From: Bacteroidales bacterium UBA3742
GTDB lineage: Bacteria; Bacteroidota; Bacteroidia; Bacteroidales; Paludibacteraceae
DNA: 17,365 nucleotides
Assembly: GCA_002371785.1 (NCBI GenBank)
Contig: DFGU01000079.1
Span: forward strand, 6,646 to 24,010
Direction of reading: 5' to 3'
Part shown: in pieces, positions 1 through 7,233 of the stretch
Numbering within the stretch: position 1 is the stretch's first letter
Layout: the number at the start of each line of letters is the position of its first letter
Program-made: the position numbers and the translations under genes
The notes under the pieces: model-generated
What the model was told of the DNA's origin: nothing
Seen by the model: only the letters and a program-made list of their open reading frames with translations
Database searches by the model: none

Positions 1-3000
1 TGGGATAACGTGGAGAACGGCGCATGGCTCTACGCAGTAGCTCTGGCTACGGCTGAGATGCCGGCTGACTTCATTGCAACCACCGATACCTTTGCTGTAG
101 TAAGCGAACTGTTGGATAACAGCGACTATATCTTCTATCTCCGCAAAGATTGTGGTGAGGAAGGTATGAGTGAGATCATTTCGGCTCCGTTCCGTACCAA
201 GATGGGTCCGGCTACCGTTCCGTATGCTGATGACTTTGAGGATGGCAACAACTGGATGCTCATCAACGGTTCTTACACCAACGTTTGGGCTTACGGTACC
301 GCTGCTCACAACGGTGAGGGTACGCATGCGCTCTATATCTCTAATGATAATGGCGCTTCCAATGCATACTCGCACAGCGCAACTGCAGTTTATGCTGTCA
401 AGTCGTTCCAGTTCGAAGAAGGTTTCTACACCTTCAAGTATGATTGGAAGGCAAATGGTGAAAGCAATTACGACTTGCTGTGTGTTGCACTTGTTCCTGA
501 CTCCATTGAACTGGCTGCAACCGCTACGGGTACGTTCTCGCTGCCTACCGGTTGGACGAAGCTCCATGAAGCAAATAAGCTGAACTTGTCGTCAACATGG
601 AATACCGAAACGTTTGGTATGAATGTAGACGCTGGACTCTACAACGTCGTTCTCCTTTGGAGAAACGATGGTAGTGGTGGTAGCCAAACTCCTGCTGCGG
701 TAGATAACTTCAGTATCAAGAAGATCACCTGTAAGGAAGTATCAGAGTTTACTGTATCCAACATCACTGCTACTTCGGCTACAATCGGCTGGACAGCAGG
801 TGACGAGGGACAGAATGCATGGCAACTTGTTTACACGGCTGATCCTGAATTCGATCTGGCTAACGTGACGGATGAAGAGATCATTGATGTCGCTTCCAAT
901 CCGTATTCTCTGGCTGAATTGATTACCGACACCTTATATACCGTATACGTACGCGCGAACTGCGGTGAGGAAGACGGTGTAAGTGCTTGGGCTTCTACTA
1001 CCTTCCGTACGGCTAAGGCTTGCCAGACGCCGGACGACGTAGCAGCTGCTGATATCACGACCAACTCCGCTTCGATCAGCTGGAATACCTATGGTCAGAC
1101 AGGCTTCAACCTCCGTTACATCCACGGTACCGATACCGTTGTGGTTCCGGGCGTTGAGAGTCCGTATGCATTGACAAACCTTGATGATGCAGATGACTAT
1201 TATGTTCAGGTACAAGTAACTTGCGATGAGGATAACTGGTCTGAGGCGCTCCTCTTTACGACGCTGCAAGCTCCGGCTACCATCCCGTATGCAAACGACT
1301 TTGAGACTAAGAACGGATGGGCATTCATCAATGGTACATTTGCTAACGCATGGGCTTATGGTGAGGCCGCTCACAATGGTGAGGGTACGCATGCGCTTTA
1401 TATCTCCAATAACGGAGGTACTTCAAACGCATATACCACAGGTTCCTCGGCTGCTGTTTACGCAACGAAGTTGTTCCAGTTTGAAGATGGAGTTTATAAC
1501 TTCAAGTACGATTGGAAGGCTAATGGTGAAAGCAACTATGACCTGTTGTGTGTTGCGCTTGTTCCGGATACATTGGAATTGTCAGCAACGGCTACCAGTA
1601 CATTCTCGTTACCTGAAGGTTGGACTGCTTTGCATAATGGTATCAAACTGAATTTGTCTTCTTCTTGGACCACGGAATCGTTTGACTTGGCTGTTGAGGC
1701 TGGTCTTTACAAAGTGGTTCTTCTTTGGAGAAACGATGGTTCCGGTGGCACTCAGACTCCTGCTGCTGTAGATAACATCAGCATCAAGAAGCTGACCTGT
1801 CTCAAACCGATCAACCTGACTACTTCTGATGTCTATGCACACTCGGCTAAACTGTCGTGGAGTGCAGGCGAGGAAGGTCAGAGCGCATGGCAGATCGCTT
1901 TGGATACCATCGCGGCATTCAACCCCGATACCCTCTCTAACCTGATCGATGTAAACGATACTTCGTACATCTTCTCGGATCTCCTGGCATCGCATATGTA
2001 TTATGTATACGTTCGTGCGAACTGTGGTGAGGACGGCGCAAGTGATTGGAGTGCAATCAAGTCCTTCAAGACGACGATCGCTTGTCCTGCTCCGACCGGT
2101 TTGGCAGCAGAGCTCACTCCGGGCAACGGTACGATTGCTACCCTGACCTGGAATGCCGGTGAGGCACAGGCATGGACGGTTGAGTACAGTCTCAATAGCA
2201 ATATGTCTGACTCGCTCGTAATGAACGTTACCGAGCCTGTAGCTAACCTGACCGGTCTGACCGCTGAGGCTACCTACTACGCTCGCGTGAAGGCAGATTG
2301 CGGTGAGCTGGATGGACAGAGCGCATACAGCGCCATCATCTCCTTCCTGCCGACCAATATCTACTCGATTGTTGTAAACGATGGTACCAACACTAACAAC
2401 TACGTACCTATCTATGGTACTTACGTAGATGAAGGTAATACGGCTAGCCAGTTCATCGTTCCGGCAGAGAGTCTGCAAGAGATCCTCTGGGATTCGATCA
2501 CTGAGTTGACCTTCTACTCCGGCACCGCTACTGCTAACTGGGGCGCAGCTGAGTTCGAGGTTTACATGACCACGACCGAGGATGCTACCTTGGCAGCGCT
2601 CAACGATTGGGACAACCTCACGCAAGTGATGGTTGCCGGCAACCTGTCGATTGTGGACAACAAGATGGTGGTAACGCTCAGCGAGCCGTTCCAGTATACT
2701 GGCGACAACTTGCTCATCGGCTTCAAGCAGACCGTTGCAGGTTCGTGGGTAGGCTGCAGCTGGTATGGTAAGAACACGACTGGCGGTTCTATCGGTGGTT
2801 ACGGTACGGGCAACAACATGACTCAGCGTAACTTCCTGCCGAAGATGACGATCGCCTATGTTCCTGGTCAAGCTCCGGCTTGTATGTGGGCTACCCACCT
2901 CAACGTATCTGAGATCACGACTGAGGGTGCTACCATCGCATGGGATGACGTAGAGGGTGCTAACTGGGAGTATGCACTGGTTATGGCCGGTGAGGAGCCT

Positions 3001-3801
3001 GTAGCATTTACCGCTACTACCAACCCGATCGTGCTGGACAACCTCCTGGAGAATACGGCTTATGTATTCTACCTGCGCAACAACTGCGACAGTGAGAATA
3101 GCAAGACCGTTTCTGTTGCCTTCTCGACCATCGAGAATATCCAGGCTATCCCGTATGAGACCCAGTTCCAAGACGCTGCTACCTGGAAACTCGCTAACAG
3201 CGACAACGCTTGGGCCTTCGGTGGTAACGACGCTAACCTCTTTATCTCTAACAACGGTGTGAACTATGGTTACGATGAGGATCAGGCTTCTGTTTCCTAC
3301 GCTACCAAGCTGTTCGACTTCGACCAGGCAGGTGAATATACCTTCACCTACTTCTGGAAGGCCGTTGGTGAGTACAACGACGAGGACGGTGCTATCGACT
3401 TCTTGCGTGTAGCTCTGGTTCCGGCTGATGTTCAGCTGACCGCCGGTGTTGCACCGGAGGGCCTGACCGCCGAGAACCTGCCTGCAGGCTGGATGGCACT
3501 GGATGGCGGTGCTGCACTCGTAGCAACCGATGTCTTCACGCGTCAAGACGCTAAGATTAACGTTCCTGCCGGTCACTACCGCGTAGCATTCATCTGGATC
3601 AACGATGATAGCTTCACCGATGGCGAACCTGCTGCAATCAACTGCCTCTACGTGAAGCGTGGTGATGCAACCGGTCTGCCTGAGGGTGGCAACGCAGGAC
3701 CCGGTACCGAGGCTGTTAAGTTCATCCGCGACAACCGCGTTTACATCCTTGTCAACGGTGCTGTCTTCGACATGACCGGACGCAAGGTGGAGCTGAAATA
3801 A
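1..3801 (+). CDS. Giant surface/secreted protein with repeated adhesin jelly-roll and FN3 domains (5' end outside window)
   Basis: The frame is open from the first base, so the start lies upstream of the window. In order it shows: the tail of an FN3 domain (to about 200), a MAM-like or cleaved-adhesin/choice-of-anchor-J jelly-roll (about 205-732), two FN3 domains (733-1020, 1021-1269), a second jelly-roll (about 1276-1800), two more FN3 domains (1801-2082, 2083-2361), an unrecognised beta-rich domain (about 2362-2870), an FN3 domain (2881-3132) and a diverged third jelly-roll (about 3147-3660). FN3 borders are marked by cysteines and by YVRANCGE-type strands. The C-terminus (RVYILVNGAVFDMTGRKVE) resembles the short terminal motif common on exported Bacteroidales proteins. 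Known members of these families are exported adhesins or glycan-binding proteins. Surface location and binding are inferred. No catalytic motif was seen. A terminator follows the stop. Confidence 0.85.
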   Translation, partial: WDNVENGAWLYAVALATAEMPADFIATTDTFAVVSELLDNSDYIFYLRKDCGEEGMSEIISAPFRTKMGPATVPYADDFEDGNNWMLINGSYTNVWAYGTAAHNGEGTHALYISNDNGASNAYSHSATAVYAVKSFQFEEGFYTFKYDWKANGESNYDLLCVALVPDSIELAATATGTFSLPTGWTKLHEANKLNLSSTWNTETFGMNVDAGLYNVVLLWRNDGSGGSQTPAAVDNFSIKKITCKEVSEFTVSNITATSATIGWTAGDEGQNAWQLVYTADPEFDLANVTDEEIIDVASNPYSLAELITDTLYTVYVRANCGEEDGVSAWASTTFRTAKACQTPDDVAAADITTNSASISWNTYGQTGFNLRYIHGTDTVVVPGVESPYALTNLDDADDYYVQVQVTCDEDNWSEALLFTTLQAPATIPYANDFETKNGWAFINGTFANAWAYGEAAHNGEGTHALYISNNGGTSNAYTTGSSAAVYATKLFQFEDGVYNFKYDWKANGESNYDLLCVALVPDTLELSATATSTFSLPEGWTALHNGIKLNLSSSWTTESFDLAVEAGLYKVVLLWRNDGSGGTQTPAAVDNISIKKLTCLKPINLTTSDVYAHSAKLSWSAGEEGQSAWQIALDTIAAFNPDTLSNLIDVNDTSYIFSDLLASHMYYVYVRANCGEDGASDWSAIKSFKTTIACPAPTGLAAELTPGNGTIATLTWNAGEAQAWTVEYSLNSNMSDSLVMNVTEPVANLTGLTAEATYYARVKADCGELDGQSAYSAIISFLPTNIYSIVVNDGTNTNNYVPIYGTYVDEGNTASQFIVPAESLQEILWDSITELTFYSGTATANWGAAEFEVYMTTTEDATLAALNDWDNLTQVMVAGNLSIVDNKMVVTLSEPFQYTGDNLLIGFKQTVAGSWVGCSWYGKNTTGGSIGGYGTGNNMTQRNFLPKMTIAYVPGQAPACMWATHLNVSEITTEGATIAWDDVEGANWEYALVMAGEEPVAFTATTNPIVLDNLLENTAYVFYLRNNCDSENSKTVSVAFSTIENIQAIPYETQFQDAATWKLANSDNAWAFGGNDANLFISNNGVNYGYDEDQASVSYATKLFDFDQAGEYTFTYFWKAVGEYNDEDGAIDFLRVALVPADVQLTAGVAPEGLTAENLPAGWMALDGGAALVATDVFTRQDAKINVPAGHYRVAFIWINDDSFTDGEPAAINCLYVKRGDATGLPEGGNAGPGTEAVKFIRDNRVYILVNGAVFDMTGRKVELK
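205..1269 (+). repeat. Large internal repeat, copy A (jelly-roll + FN3 + FN3)
   Basis: This coding repeat is mirrored by 1276-2349. The jelly-roll parts share long identical peptides (AAHNGEGTHALYISN, KYDWKANGESNYDLLCVALVP, cut here to 20 residues or fewer: YDWKANGESNYDLLCVALVP, and VVLLWRNDGSGG). The following FN3 domains share the YVRANCGE strand. At DNA level the copies carry many synonymous differences but retain identical runs, for example around 1374-1393 and 314-333. Confidence 0.85.
1276..2349 (+). repeat. Large internal repeat, copy B (jelly-roll + FN3 + FN3)
   Basis: This is the second copy of the roughly 1.07 kb unit, directly after copy A and in the same domain order. Its second FN3 is the most diverged part. 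A third, strongly diverged jelly-roll (about 3147-3660, keeping ATKLFDF, YFWKA and VALVPADVQL) suggests older duplication of the same domain. Confidence 0.8.
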
Positions 3802-3829
3802 GTTCTGATTTTTCAGAATACTAACGTCG

Positions 3830-3862
3830 AAGGGGCTGCCGAAAGGTGGCCCCTTCTGTTGT
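3830..3862 (+). terminator. Intrinsic terminator after the giant surface protein gene
   Basis: AAGGGGC (3830-3836) pairs perfectly with GCCCCTT (3849-3855). The stem continues inward through TGCC/GGTG (two G-U pairs, two G-C pairs) to a GAAA tetraloop at 3841-3844. This gives an 11-pair hairpin with a GNRA loop, followed by a T-rich tail (CTGTTGTTA). It lies 29 bases after the stop codon and ends the upstream transcription unit. Confidence 0.85.
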
Positions 3863-3875
3863 TATAGATTTCGCC

Positions 3876-3932
3876 AAAAAAGTACCAAAAAGAGTGAAAA
3901 AACGCGAAAATGCCAAAAAAATGCTATAAAAA
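3876..3932 (+). promoter_or_regulatory. Helically phased A-tracts upstream of promoter
   Basis: Six A-tracts of four to seven A lie at about 3876-3881, 3887-3891, 3897-3902, 3907-3910, 3915-3921 and 3928-3932. Their centres are on average about 10.3 bases apart, close to one helical turn. Phased A-tracts bend DNA, so this stretch is probably intrinsically curved. It sits directly upstream of the -33 element and could act like an UP element or a docking site for a nucleoid protein. The phasing is seen directly and the function is inferred. Confidence 0.6.
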
Positions 3933-3964
3933 CTTGTGTATTTGAAAAAAAAAGCGTAACTTTG
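3933..3964 (+). promoter_or_regulatory. Bacteroidota-type promoter for the envelope gene cluster
   Basis: The -7 box TAACTTTG is at 3957-3964 and a -33 element CTTG is at 3933-3936, with 20 bases between them. This matches the Bacteroidota sigma consensus. A better TTTG at 3941 is too close (12 bases). Transcription would start near 3970, giving a leader of under 30 bases to the GTG start at 3997. No comparable promoter is seen before the next five genes, so it may drive all six. Confidence 0.75.
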
Positions 3965-3996
3965 CAGCCACTAATAGTTTGTGTATAGGATAGTCT

Positions 3997-4956
3997 GTGA
4001 GAAGATATATACTAATAGTATGCGCAATGCTCATGAGCGCGAGCCTCTTGGCCCACACCGCTCTGACGCCTGATAGGGCCCATTTTGTGGCCTTGCATGG
4101 CGATTTGGGCTACTCGACCTTGCTGCATAATATCCCCGGACGTCAGCCATCTCCCGGTATGAATGTCAACCTGGGTCTGGACTATCGTATATGCTACAAC
4201 AATTTCCTGTTCTCCGTGGGCGTCGAGGGCCTGTATGAGCTCCATTCCAATCCGCTGGATGCGATGGACTTCTCGCTGCCGATGCGGGATACCGAGGGTG
4301 ACCTGTTCCAGATGCATGTGCTTATCGACGAGTCGAACGACCTGAGCCATATGGTGAACCTCAACTTCCCGTTGCTGTTCGGAGGAGAGTGGGGACGTTT
4401 CTATTTCCTGCTCGGTCCGAAGGTGTCGCTCAATATGTACGGCGCAGCGTCCTCGCGTGCCGAGTTCACCACGTACGGCGAGTACGAACGGATGTACGAC
4501 GACTTCTACGACATGCCGAACCATCAGTTCGAGTCGGGCCATGCGATGTCCAGCGGTGCGCTGCCGATGAAGTGGAATTTCAATATCATGGGTCATCTGG
4601 AGCTCGGCGCTCGCATTGGCCATATGTTCCGCTATAAGTCGTTCCGTACCAATCCGGACAAGGTGCGGATGTACCTGGCGGCCTATGCTGATTTTGGCAT
4701 ACTCAACCTCCATGCACGCGGCACCGGTGCACCCGTCTTTGAGTACCGCGATACCGAAGACGGACTCCAGTTCTATATCCAGCCTTTGCTGCTTAGCACG
4801 ATGTCCGACAACGCGATGATTCGCAACCTCAACGTAGGAATTAAATATACGGTAGCCTTTGAGCTGCCGCAGCATAGTAAATCGTATATCTACGACTGGA
4901 ACCGCTCCGAACGTAACTTCCGTAAGCGTGGTGGTACCCAGTCTATCAATCACTAA
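3997..4956 (+). CDS. Outer-membrane beta-barrel protein (stand-alone), unknown function
   Basis: This encodes 319 residues. The start is GTG: a TAG lies in frame at 3991-3993, and the next in-frame ATG (4027) would remove most of the signal peptide (MRRYILIVCAMLMSASLLAHT). The mature part has alternating aromatic and hydrophobic strands separated by polar loops, as in small outer-membrane barrels. It resembles the barrel part of the next gene: both begin with a GYS(T/N)L motif, share a PLLFG strand, share VRMYLAAYADFGILN versus VRVSLFADYGVLN, and end in a V(G)xKxxVxF(E/D)LP strand. The stop is only 5 bases before the next start, so the two are probably co-translated and may form a pair in the outer membrane. 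No enzymatic motif was found. Confidence 0.75.
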   Translation: MRRYILIVCAMLMSASLLAHTALTPDRAHFVALHGDLGYSTLLHNIPGRQPSPGMNVNLGLDYRICYNNFLFSVGVEGLYELHSNPLDAMDFSLPMRDTEGDLFQMHVLIDESNDLSHMVNLNFPLLFGGEWGRFYFLLGPKVSLNMYGAASSRAEFTTYGEYERMYDDFYDMPNHQFESGHAMSSGALPMKWNFNIMGHLELGARIGHMFRYKSFRTNPDKVRMYLAAYADFGILNLHARGTGAPVFEYRDTEDGLQFYIQPLLLSTMSDNAMIRNLNVGIKYTVAFELPQHSKSYIYDWNRSERNFRKRGGTQSINH

Positions 4957-4961
4957 CAGAG

Positions 4962-7172
4962 ATGAAACGCATTATCTACATACTCTTGTTGGCTATGGGC
5001 TTTGCGGCGTTGACGCCGATGGCAGCCCTCGTGGATAACCGCATTGCGGCTGTTTATGCCGTTGATGCCAAGACGAAAGCAAAACAGCAGCGCGAACGCG
5101 AGAAAGCGAAGGCTAAGAAGCAGAAAGAACGCGAGAAAGCCAAAGCCAAGGCGCAGAAAGAGCGCGACAAGGCCAAGGCTAAGAAGGAGCGTGAGCGCGA
5201 GAAACTCGCAGCGCAGAAGCAGAAGGCGAATGCGCAGCGTCAGCGTGAGAAGGAGCGTCAGGCAGCCAGCCGTGCTAAGCAGCCGGCTAAGAACAACGAG
5301 CCGCAACTCTCGGCTGCGGAGGAGAAGGCTGCTTACATGAGCCAGGTGGAGGCTATCGACAAGGCCAACGCTCGTGCCGAAGCTTACAACAATCGCGACA
5401 TCTCTCACCGACTCGGTTTCTGGGGCCAATTTGGCTATTCCAACCTCTTTACCTCCGGCATCGGTTATACCCCGGCCGTGGGTAATGCTAATCCTGTAGG
5501 CTTCCAAAATCACGATGGCGGCTTCGTAGGTGGTGGCCTCGGTCTGGGTTATCAGTTGCGCTACAAGCAGTTCCTCATGACCGTGGGTGCTGAGTTCAGC
5601 AGCTACAACTCCGACATGGGTATCACCAATACCCCGGATGGTCTCTACAGCCTGGCATACGGCATGGCGCCGTATTCGTCCACCATGACCTACCACTATG
5701 ACTTCACGCGTCTCTCCGACCGTCTCATTAGCGGATTCGTACAGGTGCCCCTGCTCTTCGGTATGGAACTGAAGAAGATTCCGCTCTTCTGGCAAGTGGG
5801 TGTGAAAGCCGGCATGGGTCTCATGGGTTCGTCCAAACTCAGTGGCCGGTATTCTACCATGATCGATGACAAGGAGCTCATCTCCGGACTCTCCAATATG
5901 TACAGCCACACCCTCGTGACGAATGCCGACCTGTCGAGGCAGTCCGAGAAGGTGCAGTTCGGCCTCAACGTAGCAGCAAGTGCAGAGGTGGGCCTGAATC
6001 TCGACCAGTGGGTGGATGCCGCTCGTGTACGCGTTTCCCTCTTTGCGGACTACGGCGTGCTCAACTCGCTCACCTACAAGGCTGCTCCCGGCGCACAGGA
6101 TATTCCTACCCGGATGATGGTGGCTACCAATCCGCTGGATTTCCCCACCAACTCTGCCTTAGCGACTACCTCGGCGGCCAACGCCAAGGTCAACCCCTTC
6201 CTGGTGGGTGCTAAGATAGCCGTATGGTTCGATCTGCCGCGTACACCGAAGCCCACGCAGACCTATCCCAAGAAGCCGCAACCGCGTATGGGCGTCTTCA
6301 TGTTCGACGACGAGAAGGATGCTCCGCTCGGTGGTGCTGCGGTTGAGATTGCCAACCTGGAGACCGGCAAGACCATCCAGAAGAATACCAACCGCCAGGG
6401 TATGCTCCAGGGACGTTTCCCTGCCGGACAATATCGTATATCTGCTACTAAGAACGGCTACTTCCCGTCGGATACGGTTATCCAGTCGGTCGAGGAGTTT
6501 ACGTTTGATACCCTGCGTCTGCCGCTACGCCGCATCCCGGCACCGGTTATCCCGACGCTCTGCATGAATATCTACGACGTAGAGACCGGCGAGCCTGTCG
6601 AGGCTATGGTACGTCTCTCCTCCGTGAAGGATACCGCCGCCCTCTATGCCGCACAGGCCGGTGACGACGGCTTCGTTGAGACGCCGCTCACCGAGGGAGA
6701 CTATATCGCTCGCCTCACGGCCCAGGGCTATATGTCCAAGGACGATACCATCCACTTCGTAAAGGATACCATCGACCTCTATATGCAGCATATCCGCGAG
6801 GGTATCAAGGTGAAGATCGAGAACCTCTTCTTCGCTACCAACAAGACCTATATCCTCCCGCAGTCTGAGCAGGCTATGTCCGATCTGGCACAGTTCCTGA
6901 TCGAGAACCCGGGTGTCAAGATCCATATCGTAGGCCATACCGATGCAGTCGGCTCCGACGAGGCTAACCAGAAACTGTCGGAGGGACGTGCTAACTCGGT
7001 TCGCCAGAACCTCATCGAACGTGGCGTGGCTCCCGAGCGCATGACCACCGAGGGTAAGGGCGAGAAAGAACCTGTTGCTGACAACGACACCGAAGAGGGC
7101 CGTCAGCTCAACCGCCGCGTAGAATTTACTATCACCGACGTCGGCGATGAAGATATCGAGCAGATTTATTAA
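4962..7172 (+). CDS. OmpA-family outer-membrane protein: charged helix, beta-barrel, two regulatory-like domains, OmpA peptidoglycan-binding domain
   Basis: This encodes 736 residues. A signal peptide (about 1-22, or to residue 33) precedes a very basic Lys/Arg/Glu/Ala helix (about 36-105) containing four 11-residue repeats. A beta-barrel follows (about 143-430). Next come two beta-sandwich domains of the carboxypeptidase-regulatory type (about 442-527 and 533-611; note GRFPAGQYRISATKNGY and LTEGDYIARLTAQGY). The C-terminal OmpA domain (about 615-725) has the family signatures NLFFATNKTYIL, HIVGHTDAVGSDEANQKLS and GRQLNRRVEF, with the conserved Asp and Arg that bind diaminopimelate. It should tether the outer membrane to peptidoglycan. 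The barrel is related to that of the preceding gene. It is longer than a classic OmpA because of the helix and the two sandwich domains. Function beyond anchoring is unknown. Confidence 0.85.
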   Translation: MKRIIYILLLAMGFAALTPMAALVDNRIAAVYAVDAKTKAKQQREREKAKAKKQKEREKAKAKAQKERDKAKAKKEREREKLAAQKQKANAQRQREKERQAASRAKQPAKNNEPQLSAAEEKAAYMSQVEAIDKANARAEAYNNRDISHRLGFWGQFGYSNLFTSGIGYTPAVGNANPVGFQNHDGGFVGGGLGLGYQLRYKQFLMTVGAEFSSYNSDMGITNTPDGLYSLAYGMAPYSSTMTYHYDFTRLSDRLISGFVQVPLLFGMELKKIPLFWQVGVKAGMGLMGSSKLSGRYSTMIDDKELISGLSNMYSHTLVTNADLSRQSEKVQFGLNVAASAEVGLNLDQWVDAARVRVSLFADYGVLNSLTYKAAPGAQDIPTRMMVATNPLDFPTNSALATTSAANAKVNPFLVGAKIAVWFDLPRTPKPTQTYPKKPQPRMGVFMFDDEKDAPLGGAAVEIANLETGKTIQKNTNRQGMLQGRFPAGQYRISATKNGYFPSDTVIQSVEEFTFDTLRLPLRRIPAPVIPTLCMNIYDVETGEPVEAMVRLSSVKDTAALYAAQAGDDGFVETPLTEGDYIARLTAQGYMSKDDTIHFVKDTIDLYMQHIREGIKVKIENLFFATNKTYILPQSEQAMSDLAQFLIENPGVKIHIVGHTDAVGSDEANQKLSEGRANSVRQNLIERGVAPERMTTEGKGEKEPVADNDTEEGRQLNRRVEFTITDVGDEDIEQIY
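5091..5222 (+). repeat. Four hendecad (11-residue) repeats in the OmpA-family protein
   Basis: Residues 44-87 of the OmpA-family protein read as four consecutive 11-mers: REREKAKAKKQ, KEREKAKAKAQ, KERDKAKAKKE and REREKLAAQKQ. Almost every residue is charged, Ala or Gln, and there is no hydrophobic stripe. It therefore looks more like a stable charged single alpha-helix than a normal coiled coil. It would lie in the periplasm or at the barrel mouth. Confidence 0.8.
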
Positions 7173-7197
7173 TGATTAAATAACAAAATGATCAAAT

Positions 7198-7233
7198 AAA
7201 TCGTAAATCGTAAATTTTTAAATCGTAAATCAT
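7198..7233 (+). repeat. Heptanucleotide array (AAATCGT type) abutting a start codon
   Basis: Units: AAATCGT 7198-7204, AAATCGT 7205-7211, AAATTTT 7212-7218, one extra T at 7219, AAATCGT 7220-7226 and AAATCAT 7227-7233. The last unit overlaps the ATG at 7232. More degenerate AT-rich sequence precedes it from about 7173. Written in register with the other arrays, the units are AATCGTA, that is AAYC plus three variable bases. The 59-base gap between the OmpA-family gene and the next gene is made almost entirely of this material and holds no recognisable promoter or terminator. Confidence 0.8.

Noticed and set aside
1609..3576. Long - strand open frame (655 codons) opposite the first surface protein, and similar long antisense frames at 4012-4953, 7250-8377, 8381-9952 and 11378-13129
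   Set aside because: Each is fully antisense to a well-supported gene, has no recognisable domain or signal peptide, and is explained by the codon bias of the + strand genes, which rarely use TTA, CTA or TCA.
5044..5340. Arg-rich + strand open frame of 98 codons within the OmpA-family gene
   Set aside because: It is the shifted frame of the Lys/Arg/Glu-rich repeat; its composition follows from the repeat and no start signals are seen.
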